58,582 nt of DNA, taken from positions 1 to 58,582 of the IMG/VR virus record IMGVR_UViG_3300032828_000001, one strand, 5' to 3'. Positions 8,476 to 16,639 of the stretch are shown piece after piece. A program made the translations under genes and the position numbers. The notes beneath the pieces were generated by a model. It made no database searches and was not told the origin of the DNA. It worked only from the letters and a program-made list of their open reading frames with translations. How positions within the stretch are numbered: position 1 is the first letter of the stretch; every line of letters begins with the position of its first letter. Source of the stretch: a virus.

Positions 8476-8904
8476 CTACGTGAGGAGCAGCCCGCCCACG
8501 AACATGGTGAGGTTTCCGGTCTCGATCGTCCATACGGTGTTCGAGAGATCCTTGCCGAGCTCCGATTCCGCCATCTTTCGCACCCAGCTCTTCGCCGCAA
8601 CGTGAACGGTGGTCCCGTTGAGGTCCTTCACGAACGTCGGCACGACCCCGATGCCCGATGCTTCGTCCGAGAGTGCGAGCGCGGAAAGGCCGTCGTTCGA
8701 CGGCGAGCTGCGTTTCAAGGTGATCTCGAACGTCCCCGCCTGGTTTCGCGACCGCACGCGGGTCGCCTCGCCGTCGGCGCCCACCACCACCTTGAAGGTG
8801 TCTTCCGATCGGGTCACCTTCACAAAGGTCCCGTCGGCGTAGTCGACGATCGGCACCGGACCGACGGTGATGATGATCTGCCCCGGGTCGTGTGTCGCCA
8901 GCAT
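8476..8904 (-). CDS. Tail tube protein (DUF3277-like)
   Basis: 142 aa. The order GQIIITVGPVPIVDYADGTF, then a motif around VTRSEDTFKVVVGADGE and NQAGTFEITLKRSSPSN, is the pattern of DUF3277-family tubes, which form the inner tube of contractile tails. It is located between the sheath and the chaperone, separated from the sheath by one small gene. No unusual features. Confidence 0.88.
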   Translation of the reverse strand: MLATHDPGQIIITVGPVPIVDYADGTFVKVTRSEDTFKVVVGADGEATRVRSRNQAGTFEITLKRSSPSNDGLSALALSDEASGIGVVPTFVKDLNGTTVHVAAKSWVRKMAESELGKDLSNTVWTIETGNLTMFVGGLLLT

Positions 8905-8921
8905 GTGCGCTCCCTACCCGG

Positions 8922-9164
8922 TTAGCCCCGGGTCTTCGTGCGGGCGTCCTTGGGAAGCCCGAGGCTAGGATACTTCGCGTGAACGGCGCGCCGAACCTCT
9001 GCTTCCACCGCGGGGCTCGCGTGCTGCGCCGCGCGCGCGAGGGCGTTGCGCGCGTGCGCGATGTCCGGGATGGGGAACGTCCGGTTTGGCCCGGCGAAGG
9101 TCTTGTCATGCAGCCGGTTCCGCTCGTCGCTCGAGAGTTCGTCGTCGCTCTTCGGCTTTCCCAT
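8922..9164 (-). CDS. Small conserved phage protein (tail region)
   Basis: 80 aa with a motif common in phage structural proteins: RNRLHDKTFAGPNRTFPIPD followed by HARNALARAAQH. In other phages this motif is often part of larger prohead-protease or DUF6582-containing proteins; here it stands alone between sheath and tube. Highly charged, no membrane segment. Role unknown. Confidence 0.72.
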   Translation of the reverse strand: MGKPKSDDELSSDERNRLHDKTFAGPNRTFPIPDIAHARNALARAAQHASPAVEAEVRRAVHAKYPSLGLPKDARTKTRG

Positions 9165-9175
9165 TCGCGCGCTCC

Positions 9176-10513
9176 CTAGACCGTGACGGTCCCCTGGATC
9201 TGCACCTTGTGTATGGCCCCCGCGAGGAGCGCCGTGAAACCGACGCCGGGCATGAACCGGTTCGCGACGTCGCTTGGCGCTTGCGATGCGACGAGCGGCA
9301 CCGTGACTTTGGATGACCCTTTGACGAGCCCGCCCACGTCCTCACCGCGCTGTAGCGAGGTCAAGACCGCGGCCTGTACCAGCGTCGCACCCGCGTCGGT
9401 GTACGGGATCTTCCCGCTCGCGTTTGCGAGCAGCAGGAACACCGCGCCCTGAATGTCCTGCGTCTGCCAGTCAAGGAAGCGGATGGTGTCGATAAACTCG
9501 GCGTCGCAGACCTTCCCCTGCATGGTGATGTTCCGCCCCGCCACGGTGTAGTAATACCCGCAGTTTTTCGACTGCATGTTGACGATCTGCGTCCCGGTGT
9601 ACGTCCGCGCCGGTACGCCCGCGATGCTTTTCAGCGCCCATGTCTCGCTTCCCGGTGTGAGCGGCAGGCAGGCGCCCAGCATGCCGGCGTCGAGAAACGC
9701 CCCGTTTGACGGATCGTACACAACCGCGGTCCGCTTGTAGCCGAGCTGCATCGCCTGATACGCAGCGGATACCGGACCGCTCGCGATGGTCGCCTCGTAG
9801 GCCGCGGTCGTGTTGATAGCCTGCGTTTCCTGCGTTTGCGCGAGGTACTGCTTCCCGTTCGCCTCCACCCAGTGTGCGGTCGCGAGGAGCTCGGCGGTGC
9901 TATTCCACGGGTTCACGACCGAGTACCAATCGGGCGATTCGAGCGCGATGGCATCGAGGTCGGTCGCGATGCCCGGATCGGCGTGGTCCTGCACGATCGA
10001 CAGATAGTTCACGTTGCCAACCTGCACCGATTGCCAGGCGCCGGGGGCGGCGGTGAGGGTGAGGGCGTTCGTGCCGGCCGCGGTGAGGCCGTGCGTGCCC
10101 GTTGCGGCATTCACAACGGCAATGAGGCCCGCCACGATCTGGGCCGCGGTCGGGCTCGTGTCGACCGTGTCCGTGAATGTGTAATCGATTCCGCCGATGG
10201 TGAGCACGTACGGGACGTTTTCGAGCGTGACGAGCGGTGTTACCGTCCAGTGCTGCGTGGGCGGCAGCGCGCAGCGGCCAACGCCCACCTGGGTGGGGGC
10301 CGGATCCTGGCCGAAAATTGCCGCCGCCGCCGCGTACTCGGGCGTCCCGGCCGGGAAATCGCTTGCCAGCGCGGTATCGCTTGCGTAGTACCGCACCCGC
10401 TCCGGGTATGACTTGGAATACCCGCCGAGAATGAGCGGCGTGCCGAAGCCCGCCAAGGTGAGACCGCCCGTCACGGCCGTGATCTGGACCTGCACGATAT
10501 CCGCGAGCGGCAT
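9176..10513 (-). CDS. Tail sheath protein (DUF3383-like)
   Basis: 445 aa. The N-terminus (LADIVQVQITAVTGGLTLAG, then FGTPLILGGYSK and YASDTALASDFPAGTPEYAA) is diagnostic of DUF3383-type sheath proteins; the C-terminus ends with the beta-strand handshake region (ANRFMPGVGFTALLAGAIHKVQIQGTVTV in outline). It forms the contractile outer layer, and is the main evidence for myovirus morphology. Located upstream of the tube as usual. Confidence 0.92.
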   Translation of the reverse strand: MPLADIVQVQITAVTGGLTLAGFGTPLILGGYSKSYPERVRYYASDTALASDFPAGTPEYAAAAAIFGQDPAPTQVGVGRCALPPTQHWTVTPLVTLENVPYVLTIGGIDYTFTDTVDTSPTAAQIVAGLIAVVNAATGTHGLTAAGTNALTLTAAPGAWQSVQVGNVNYLSIVQDHADPGIATDLDAIALESPDWYSVVNPWNSTAELLATAHWVEANGKQYLAQTQETQAINTTAAYEATIASGPVSAAYQAMQLGYKRTAVVYDPSNGAFLDAGMLGACLPLTPGSETWALKSIAGVPARTYTGTQIVNMQSKNCGYYYTVAGRNITMQGKVCDAEFIDTIRFLDWQTQDIQGAVFLLLANASGKIPYTDAGATLVQAAVLTSLQRGEDVGGLVKGSSKVTVPLVASQAPSDVANRFMPGVGFTALLAGAIHKVQIQGTVTV

Positions 10514-10516
10514 GCG

Positions 10517-11047
10517 CTACCTCACGTTGTTCACGACGCCCACCGTGGCCACGTAGCCCGATCGCTCGGTGGCGTCCTCGGCGATTCCAAAAATGACATC
10601 CAGCGCGGCGCGCCCTTGCCAGGTGGTATCGAGCAGCGCCGACAGATCCTGAATATCACCGGGCGCCTGAACGGCGAGCCCGGCCGCCCGGAGCGCGAAA
10701 AGCACGGTATCGAGGCCGAGCGATGTCCGGACCTGACTCATGAGGGCGCGCGCCGACCCGGCCCCAAACGGCGACGCGGTGTAGACCTGCACCGAGCACG
10801 TCACCTCGCAATCGAACACGGCCTGGAAGGCGATCTCTTGGCCGGTCGGTTGCGCCGGATCGTAGCTCTGGTAGACCCGCGGCCACGGCGCGCCCCCGGT
10901 GCGCGGGCCCGAAAGACGGACCGTCGCGTAGGGCATCGGCGGCTGCGGCGCCGTCTGCTGCGCCATGAGCACGGCGCCGGCAAGGCCGGACCCGGTCTCG
11001 ACCCATGCGACGAGCGCGGCTTCCACGGTGGGCCAGGCGATGGGCAT
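10517..11047 (-). CDS. Tail completion / neck-type protein
   Basis: 176 aa from ATG at 11047 (MPIAWPTVEAALVAWVETGS), sharing bases with the stop of the Ig-domain gene; the longer upstream frame is antisense-like. Layout PYATVRLSGPRTGGAPWPRV, FDCEVTCSVQVYTASPFGAG and LRAAGLAVQAPGDIQDLSAL matches the small protein encoded just before the sheath in DUF3383-type myophages, probably a tail terminator or completion factor. Confidence 0.78.
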   Translation of the reverse strand: MPIAWPTVEAALVAWVETGSGLAGAVLMAQQTAPQPPMPYATVRLSGPRTGGAPWPRVYQSYDPAQPTGQEIAFQAVFDCEVTCSVQVYTASPFGAGSARALMSQVRTSLGLDTVLFALRAAGLAVQAPGDIQDLSALLDTTWQGRAALDVIFGIAEDATERSGYVATVGVVNNVR

Positions 11048-12723
11048 CACACGCTCGGTTCCTGGATCGGGTAGTCCGAAGTGATGGTGCCCCCATCGCC
11101 GATCGTGACATCGAGGTTCCACGGACCGGTGTTCATGAATGGGCTTGAACTAGCGCCGGGGCCCCATTGTGCATTGCAACCCGCTAGGAACGCTTGGTAG
11201 TCGATGACGAGCATGTTGGGCGCGGGCTTCGAGTAGATGGGGCATGACAGCTCTTGCGGCGCGCTCGCATCGGAACTCTGCGTGAGGTGCACATATGACG
11301 CTTGGTCGAATCGCGGACCGTTGAGAACGATCCATAGATCCGCATATCCCAAGCTATACACGCCGCTTTGAGGCGACTCCTGGTGGAGGCGCGTGTCGTC
11401 GAGCGCCGTCGGCGGCGTATTGGGGCTCGGATCGCGGTTATTGATCGTGAATATGAAGAATGGCACGATCGTGTACGAGCGCGCGATCGGCGCACTATCT
11501 GTGTAACCAGCCGCTTGCGCTATCGCGGTGACCGTCGTCGTTGTTGTGAGCGTGAACGCGCCTGTATAGACCGCGGAATTCGATGTGGGGGCCGTTCCAT
11601 CGAGCGTGAAGCGAATCAAAGGCAGGCCGGAAACACCGGGCGACATCGTTACCGTTACACTGCCGGGATACGGGTTCTCGTCGTCGGGCTCGATGTCGGG
11701 CTGGTCAAGTGGAAGTCCCGTGGACGCCGGCGGGATGACGTACCAGACGATGCAGAGGATAGTATCGACGCCGCCGATCGTGAGATGGAGTTCATACAGA
11801 TCCCGGTTGTTCCCCGGATCCCAAGGATACGTTACAAACACGTCGGGTGACGTTACGGTCACGGGCATCGGGGGCGGCGGATACGACAGATTCAGTGCAT
11901 ACGTGGTCCCAATCGGATCCCCCCCGCCCACGTCGGTCAACTTCTCGTAGTACCCTACCGTAACAGCATGGACGTTCGGGTAGACAAATGCACGATCGTT
12001 CCACTCGAACGGGGACGGCGCATAGACGAGCTGGCCAGCGTAGGCGCCGAATTGAGCGGGTGCCGCTTGCGAAGCTTCCGGGGTGATGGACGCAGGGCCG
12101 GAAATCTCGCCGCCGAAACACACACCGTAACACGCCTCGATGTATGTGAATCCGCCCGACAAGGTAGCGCTTTGACCGCTTCCGCTCCTCACCGTGACGT
12201 CGGCCGCACCCACGGTGCCAGCGCCAGTCACCACGACGAGCGAGGTCGCGTTAGCAGAGAGAAGCGACGCGGGGACGCCCCCGACGGTGACCGTGTCGTC
12301 GGACCCAAAGTGTGCGCCCGTCAACGTGACGGTCGTCCTTCCGCCCGCCGGACCCGTCGTAGGCGAGACGGATGCGATCGTTGGACCCGGGATCGGTATG
12401 CTCACGGTAACGGGCGCCGTGCTGCCCGCCGGGTTCGTGGCGATGACGCCGATGGTGTCGCCCGGCTGCGCCGCGATGGGGATGGTGAAATTTCCGCCCG
12501 CGCCCGCCTGCACGGACCCAACGGGCACGCCGTTGTCGGTGGCCGTCACGGTCGCGCCGGGATCGGCGGTTCCCGTTACTTGTGAAGTCGTTACCGTCAC
12601 GATGACGGGCACCGACGGCACCGCGCCCGCCGCGGCGGGATAGGTTCCCGCCGCATCGAACCCGAGGTCGGTCGTGACCGCGAACGCTACGGCAAGCTGG
12701 CGAAGTGGGCCGGTCATATTCAC
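11047..12723 (-). CDS. Multi-domain Ig-like protein in the tail operon
   Basis: 558 aa. Domain order by eye: residues about 35-115 a bacterial Ig-like fold (VTGTADPGATVTATDNGVPV); about 115-195 an IPT/TIG domain (PTIASVSPTTGPAGGRTTVT, then LTGAHFGSDDTVTVGGVPA); a central domain with Cys residues; about 350-420 a chitobiase/fn3-like domain (GSVTVTMSPGVSGLPLIRFT, DGTAPTSNSAVYTG); and a C-terminal beta domain. Its codon and base use is less GC-rich than neighbours, suggesting acquisition. Such domains bind sugars or decorate virions; it may aid adhesion to cells or mucus. Confidence 0.75.
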   Translation of the reverse strand: MNMTGPLRQLAVAFAVTTDLGFDAAGTYPAAAGAVPSVPVIVTVTTSQVTGTADPGATVTATDNGVPVGSVQAGAGGNFTIPIAAQPGDTIGVIATNPAGSTAPVTVSIPIPGPTIASVSPTTGPAGGRTTVTLTGAHFGSDDTVTVGGVPASLLSANATSLVVVTGAGTVGAADVTVRSGSGQSATLSGGFTYIEACYGVCFGGEISGPASITPEASQAAPAQFGAYAGQLVYAPSPFEWNDRAFVYPNVHAVTVGYYEKLTDVGGGDPIGTTYALNLSYPPPPMPVTVTSPDVFVTYPWDPGNNRDLYELHLTIGGVDTILCIVWYVIPPASTGLPLDQPDIEPDDENPYPGSVTVTMSPGVSGLPLIRFTLDGTAPTSNSAVYTGAFTLTTTTTVTAIAQAAGYTDSAPIARSYTIVPFFIFTINNRDPSPNTPPTALDDTRLHQESPQSGVYSLGYADLWIVLNGPRFDQASYVHLTQSSDASAPQELSCPIYSKPAPNMLVIDYQAFLAGCNAQWGPGASSSPFMNTGPWNLDVTIGDGGTITSDYPIQEPSV

Positions 12724-12724
12724 G

Positions 12725-13024
12725 TCACGTCAACGTGATGTTGAGCGACGCGATCCCGGTCACGTGCGGCACCGCCAGGATCGCCTTCATGAGGATCGAC
12801 CTCACAAGCGGCATGTTCGGGTTCTTCACAAGGATCGAATCGAAGTAGGGTACACCCTGCGTCGGGTCGAGAAACCACTCGCCGAGAACGAGCGACAGAT
12901 GGCACTGCACGTTCTGTGCGACCCACGCCGCGCCGCCGACGAAGTTGAGCTGGCCGCCCGTGAGGTCGAGCTCGTTCCCGGGCCGAAGCGCCAGATCGTA
13001 TCCGCTCGCCGGGTTCGTCCTCAT
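12725..13024 (-). CDS. Baseplate wedge protein, gp25/gpW-like
   Basis: 99 aa. It shows the gp25-family layout: DLTGGQLNFVGGAAWVAQNV, then LSLVLGEWFLDPTQGVPY with the conserved EWFLD core, then a C-terminal strand. In most myophages this gene precedes baseplate J; here it lies between head-tail joining genes and the sheath, about 15 kb (on the circle) from the baseplate J gene. Function: wedge component of the baseplate. Confidence 0.8.
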   Translation of the reverse strand: MRTNPASGYDLALRPGNELDLTGGQLNFVGGAAWVAQNVQCHLSLVLGEWFLDPTQGVPYFDSILVKNPNMPLVRSILMKAILAVPHVTGIASLNITLT

Positions 13025-13026
13025 GG

Positions 13027-13383
13027 CTACTGGCCCATCTTCCGCGCGATGGCTTTGTAGTACCCGCCCTCGATCGCGAAGTCCTCGACCCCCTCGATCT
13101 CGTAGGCGTCGCCATCAAACGCGATCTGGTCGGATAGTGACCCGCCGGGGCCGGTCAGCACTTGAAGGCGCGTGGTGGTGTAGATCCGGACCCGCGCGCG
13201 CGCGCGCTCGAGCTCGGGCAGGCGCATGAGCTCGCGCGGGCCGAGCGGGTGTACCTGCGCCATGATCGTGAAAGATGCCGGCGGGCCCGCCTGGTAGACA
13301 CCGCCCGTGATCGTTCCCGGCGTCGGCCGGGTGATTGTGTACGTTTGCGCGCCGAGGCTCGCGATGGCATCCGATACACTCAC
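13027..13383 (-). CDS. Head-tail joining protein
   Basis: 118 aa, 2 bp upstream of the gp25-like gene. The pattern TYTITRPTPGTITGGVYQAG, then a central beta core and DQIAFDGDAYEIEGVEDFAI, followed by a Tyr/Lys-rich end, is typical of phage stopper or head-closure proteins. Position between a DUF4054-like connector/HK97 gp10-like pair and tail genes supports this. Confidence 0.75.
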   Translation of the reverse strand: MSVSDAIASLGAQTYTITRPTPGTITGGVYQAGPPASFTIMAQVHPLGPRELMRLPELERARARVRIYTTTRLQVLTGPGGSLSDQIAFDGDAYEIEGVEDFAIEGGYYKAIARKMGQ

Positions 13384-13413
13384 GGTCGACGTTTCCGGCT
13401 CACTTTTCCCCGG

Positions 13414-14043
13414 TTACCCTTCCTCGGTCACGACGTGCGCGCTGCCGATCTGGGTGTCCCCGTCGCCGCCGCTTGGCTGCTCGCGATCCTGGGTCACCAC
13501 CACGTGATCGATGGCGCGCCACAGATGCCCGGTGTCGACGAGCGGCCGGGGCGGATCCTGCGCCTGCCCTTTCGCCGCCTTCGCCGCGCGCCCTTTTGTG
13601 TTCCAGGCGCCTTGGCGCATCTTCGCCTTGATGGTTGCGGGCGCAAGCGGCGGCGGGATCCCGGGTCCCTTTACGATCGCGTTCTTCATGTCCCATTCCG
13701 CCTTGTATCCCGCGATCTCGAGCACCGCCTTGGGCGTCGTCTTCCCCTCGTACACGGCGGGTAAGAGCTTCCGAAGGAGCGCCACGTACTGTTCTTTCTT
13801 GGCGTCGAAGGTGGAGCGCACGAAGGATCGTTCCGGTATGGTCGCGGTGCCGAACTCATGGTAGACGGCGAGTGCGACGTTGGTGAGCGGCTCTTTCGCG
13901 CCCGCACCGGAATGCGCCGGATCGACCGTGGCCGCCTTGGCACCCAGGATCCCGATCTTGACGTAGCTTTTGCCCTGCGCGAGCGACGCGATCATCTTCT
14001 TGATGGCCTCCCACCCCTTGTCAACGTCGGTGACCTTAGCCAT
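13414..14043 (-). CDS. Tail completion protein (HK97 gp10 / virion morphogenesis type)
   Basis: 209 aa. The segment SYVKIGILGAKAATVDPAHS, NVALAVYHEFGTATIPERSF and LVDTGHLWRAIDHVVV contains the 'EFG...IPERSF' and 'DTG.L..SI' elements of tail-completion proteins. It overlaps the DUF4054-like gene by 8 bp. Role: joins tail to the connector. Confidence 0.85.
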   Translation of the reverse strand: MAKVTDVDKGWEAIKKMIASLAQGKSYVKIGILGAKAATVDPAHSGAGAKEPLTNVALAVYHEFGTATIPERSFVRSTFDAKKEQYVALLRKLLPAVYEGKTTPKAVLEIAGYKAEWDMKNAIVKGPGIPPPLAPATIKAKMRQGAWNTKGRAAKAAKGQAQDPPRPLVDTGHLWRAIDHVVVTQDREQPSGGDGDTQIGSAHVVTEEG

Positions 14044-14455
14044 GCCATCCCCACGGGTCGAACCAGGGCGGCATGGGACCGGGGAAGGGTTGACCGGCCG
14101 TCACTATCGTCGCGCCGGGGACGGCGAAGGTGAGGCCGAGCTTGGTGCGCAGCCGCAGATATTCCATGCCGAAACGGGTGGCGGCATATTCGCTTCCCCC
14201 CGGCCGCACCGCCTGTATATAAGTCCGCCCGATGTCGCCCACCCGTTCGGAGACGACCGGGCGCACGTAGAGATTGGGGTATGCGATGGCGAGCGCGTGC
14301 GCGGCGAGCAACGTCACGACCCGATCGGCCTGAGGCCCCCATTTCGTCGGGTCAACCTCCGCCATGGCGTCGTCCAGAAACGGCTGAATGACGAGCACCG
14401 GATCGAGACTTGTGAAGTCGGGCGCTACCCGGAGCACGTCGGCCGGGGTGGCCAC
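14036..14455 (-). CDS. Head-tail connector protein (DUF4054-like)
   Basis: 139 aa. N-terminal helices (LVIQPFLDDAMAEVDPTKWG, followed by VVTLLAAHALAIAYPNLY) and a central GSEYAATRFGMEYLRLRTK match DUF4054 connectors that bind the portal exit. It overlaps the tail completion gene and follows a 140-aa protein, as expected in this class of myophage. Confidence 0.87.
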   Translation of the reverse strand: MATPADVLRVAPDFTSLDPVLVIQPFLDDAMAEVDPTKWGPQADRVVTLLAAHALAIAYPNLYVRPVVSERVGDIGRTYIQAVRPGGSEYAATRFGMEYLRLRTKLGLTFAVPGATIVTAGQPFPGPMPPWFDPWGWHG

Positions 14456-14457
14456 GC

Positions 14458-14880
14458 CTACGCCCCTTCGGCCGGCTTCTCTTCCGCCGGTGACCGCGGG
14501 TCGATGGCTTTGAGCTGCTTGTCGATCGCGTCGCCGACGTCGCGCCGCGTCTCGGGCCGCTGCCAGGCGCGAAGGAGCCCGCGATCGAAGGTGCCCTTTA
14601 CGATCTGGACCGCCTTTTTGGACGGGATCTTCGAGATGTCCTTCAGTGAAACGTCCTTGTCGGGTTCCAAGATGGGCCGGTTAAACTCGGTCTCTTCTTC
14701 TAGGAGCCGCCGCACGCACTCGTTCTTCACGAGGGCATCCCAGACGGCGGGATCGACCTCGTTATTCCCCGGGATGAGCAGGATGGTTTGCAGGACCGGT
14801 TGGCGCCGGGCGGCCTCGTCGGCCGGTTTCAGCTGGAACGCGAACGCGCGCGGCTCGGTCGTGTTGTTGCGGACCAGCAT
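14458..14880 (-). CDS. Conserved structural-region protein
   Basis: 140 aa. The N-terminal half (LVRNNTTEPRAFAFQLKPAD, ILLIPGNNEVDPAVWDALVK) is typical of small proteins encoded directly after the major capsid gene in DUF2184-type phages; the C-terminus is a helical charged tail (DVGDAIDKQLKAIDPRSPAE). Function not known; possibly a connector accessory. Confidence 0.75.
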   Translation of the reverse strand: MLVRNNTTEPRAFAFQLKPADEAARRQPVLQTILLIPGNNEVDPAVWDALVKNECVRRLLEEETEFNRPILEPDKDVSLKDISKIPSKKAVQIVKGTFDRGLLRAWQRPETRRDVGDAIDKQLKAIDPRSPAEEKPAEGA

Positions 14881-14898
14881 ATGTTACCTCAAGTGAAG

Positions 14899-14938
14899 GG
14901 CGCACCGGGCGAGGAGGCGGCCAGCGCCCCGGTGCGCC
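14899..14938 (-). terminator. Hairpin after the major capsid gene
   Basis: An 11-bp stem, GGCGCACCGGG (14899-14909) pairing with CCCGGTGCGCC (14928-14938), follows the capsid stop and precedes the 140-aa gene. No T-run follows on the minus strand, so it is better read as a partial terminator or mRNA processing/stability element that raises capsid mRNA relative to downstream genes. Confidence 0.5.
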
Positions 14939-14965
14939 GAAAGCATGCGCTGGCCTCCCTACGTG

Positions 14966-15904
14966 CTAGATCCCGTCCGCGTAGCAGATCGACATGGGGT
15001 AGTAGGTCACTACACCCGCGGTACGAGCATGAGCCGGAATCTTGAATGTGAAGTCCTTCGGCTGCGGCGGCAGAAACTCGGCCTCCAGCGGGATGACGGC
15101 TTCCAGTGCGTCCGGGTCGCGCCGGTAGGCGACCGCGCGATCGACCCCGCCCACGCCCTGGCCGGACGCCTTGTACCATTGCGCGATCGTGTCGATGTAC
15201 GGTGAGTTTTCGAGAAAAAACTTCTCGATCGTGACGTTGCTTCCCCCCACCGTGAACATGGGGGTTTCGGCAATGATCTGGCGCTGCGCGATGGGCAAAA
15301 TGAGCGTATCGGGCACCTCGATCTCGAACGTGGTGGAGACGATGATGTTCGTCATCCCGTTGAGATCGGCCAAAATCTCGAGCGGCGTCTTCGTGCTCCA
15401 CTGCGTGTGCGTGGACGCGCCCTGCGGCACCGTGTAGACGATCGTGTTCGAGAGCGAGAAAAGCCCCTTTAGCCCGGTGTCCGCGTCACCGGTAGCAATC
15501 ACCGCATCGAGCTTCTCCTCGATCGCGCGGCGCGCGGTGTTCGCCTTCCGCTGCTCGAGCGGGATGTTGGCGAACCGCGCATTCTGGATCTCTTGGATCG
15601 AGTACTGGAACCCGCTCGCGATGGCCTTGATGGCGACGCGGAATTCCTTGCCCTTGACGTCCGCCATGGGGTAGTCGTCGGCGTAGCTTGCCAGCACCTT
15701 CGCGACGCCCGCCATATCGTACTGATTGTATTTGTACGTCTCGGCGCCGCGGTCGACCCGGTTGTTGACCGGCACGAACTGCCGGCCCTTCAACTGCGGA
15801 TACTTGACGTCGTAGGACCGCGCGGCGACCTGTTCGAGCTCGCGCTCAAAGAACACGTTCTCGGCGGCGTCGAAGTGCGGATAGTTGAAATTGTGAAACC
15901 GCAT
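14966..15904 (-). CDS. Major capsid protein (DUF2184-like, HK97 fold)
   Basis: 312 aa from ATG at 15904 (MRFHNFNYPHFDAAENVFFE); the frame is open upstream to 16378 but that part is antisense of the decoration gene. Motifs FFERELEQVAARSYDVKYPQ, YNQYDMAGVAKVLASYADDY and a C-terminal DRAVAYRRDPDALEAVIPLE are those of DUF2184 coat proteins. Located after the protease/scaffold and decoration genes, before the connector genes. Confidence 0.9.
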   Translation of the reverse strand: MRFHNFNYPHFDAAENVFFERELEQVAARSYDVKYPQLKGRQFVPVNNRVDRGAETYKYNQYDMAGVAKVLASYADDYPMADVKGKEFRVAIKAIASGFQYSIQEIQNARFANIPLEQRKANTARRAIEEKLDAVIATGDADTGLKGLFSLSNTIVYTVPQGASTHTQWSTKTPLEILADLNGMTNIIVSTTFEIEVPDTLILPIAQRQIIAETPMFTVGGSNVTIEKFFLENSPYIDTIAQWYKASGQGVGGVDRAVAYRRDPDALEAVIPLEAEFLPPQPKDFTFKIPAHARTAGVVTYYPMSICYADGI

Positions 15905-15921
15905 GTGGCTCTTCGCCCCTG

Positions 15922-16611
15922 TTAGATGTTGATTAGCTTGTCGAAGGCGATGATCGAGAGGCCGCCCGGCGCCGTCGACGGTGAGGCGAAGAGCGCGCCG
16001 GGTACCAGCACCGCCGATGCGCCGGCCGCCTGCGCGGCGATCCAGGCCCAGTTGGCGGTGCCGTCGACGATGCCGCTCCCGGTCCCGGTCGGGCCGCCCG
16101 AACCGGCCGTGGTGCCCGCCTTCGTGCACTGGTAGAGCTGGCCGCCGTTCACGACCTGTGTACCGGCGAGGACCCCCGTCGAGCTGGCCCACGACGCGAC
16201 CACGTCCGCATCGCCCCGGAACGCCCCCGGCTGCGCGTTCGCCGCCTGCGATCCGAACGCGAACCGGCAGTACACGGCCTGGTTTTCCACCACGCTCGTT
16301 TCGGGAATCACGTAGAGCCGGCCGTGCTCGTAGAGGTTCACGACGTCGCCCGGCGGGATTCCGGCGGTGGGAGGCCACATGGTGCTTCCGATGGTGTTCA
16401 CGCTCTGGGTGAAGCCCGAGATCCCCGAGATCTTGTCGGATGACGCGGCCGGCAGCCGGTAGTGCCGGTAGGTGCCGTTGTAGACCATGCCGAGGCCGAA
16501 CGGGATCGCGACCGTCATGTCGTTAAGGCCGGTCGTCACATCGTGCGGCCCGCCGTCGGCCGGCATGCCGGCGTAGGCTTGGGGGAGCTGTGTCAAGTAT
16601 TGGGTCTGCAT
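15922..16611 (-). CDS. Putative capsid decoration / structural cement protein
   Basis: 229 aa between the protease/scaffold gene and the major capsid. N-terminal region (LTQLPQAYAGMPADGGPHDV) matches structural cement proteins. Residues about 155-190 contain a separate small motif (GGQLYQCTKAGTTAGSGGPT, then TGTGSGIVDGTANWAWIAA) that also occurs in the baseplate J protein here (SGGPTGTGAGIVDGGVTWNW), suggesting a shared carbohydrate-binding-like insert. Confidence 0.78.
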   Translation of the reverse strand: MQTQYLTQLPQAYAGMPADGGPHDVTTGLNDMTVAIPFGLGMVYNGTYRHYRLPAASSDKISGISGFTQSVNTIGSTMWPPTAGIPPGDVVNLYEHGRLYVIPETSVVENQAVYCRFAFGSQAANAQPGAFRGDADVVASWASSTGVLAGTQVVNGGQLYQCTKAGTTAGSGGPTGTGSGIVDGTANWAWIAAQAAGASAVLVPGALFASPSTAPGGLSIIAFDKLINI

Positions 16612-16639
16612 CTATACTCCCTGTGAAAGCGTTGGGCCA

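Noticed and set aside
15905-16378. Long open frame upstream of the major capsid start (same frame)
   Set aside because: Its translation is Arg/Gly-rich antisense of the decoration gene, and the capsid family start (MRFHNF) has its own position at 15904.
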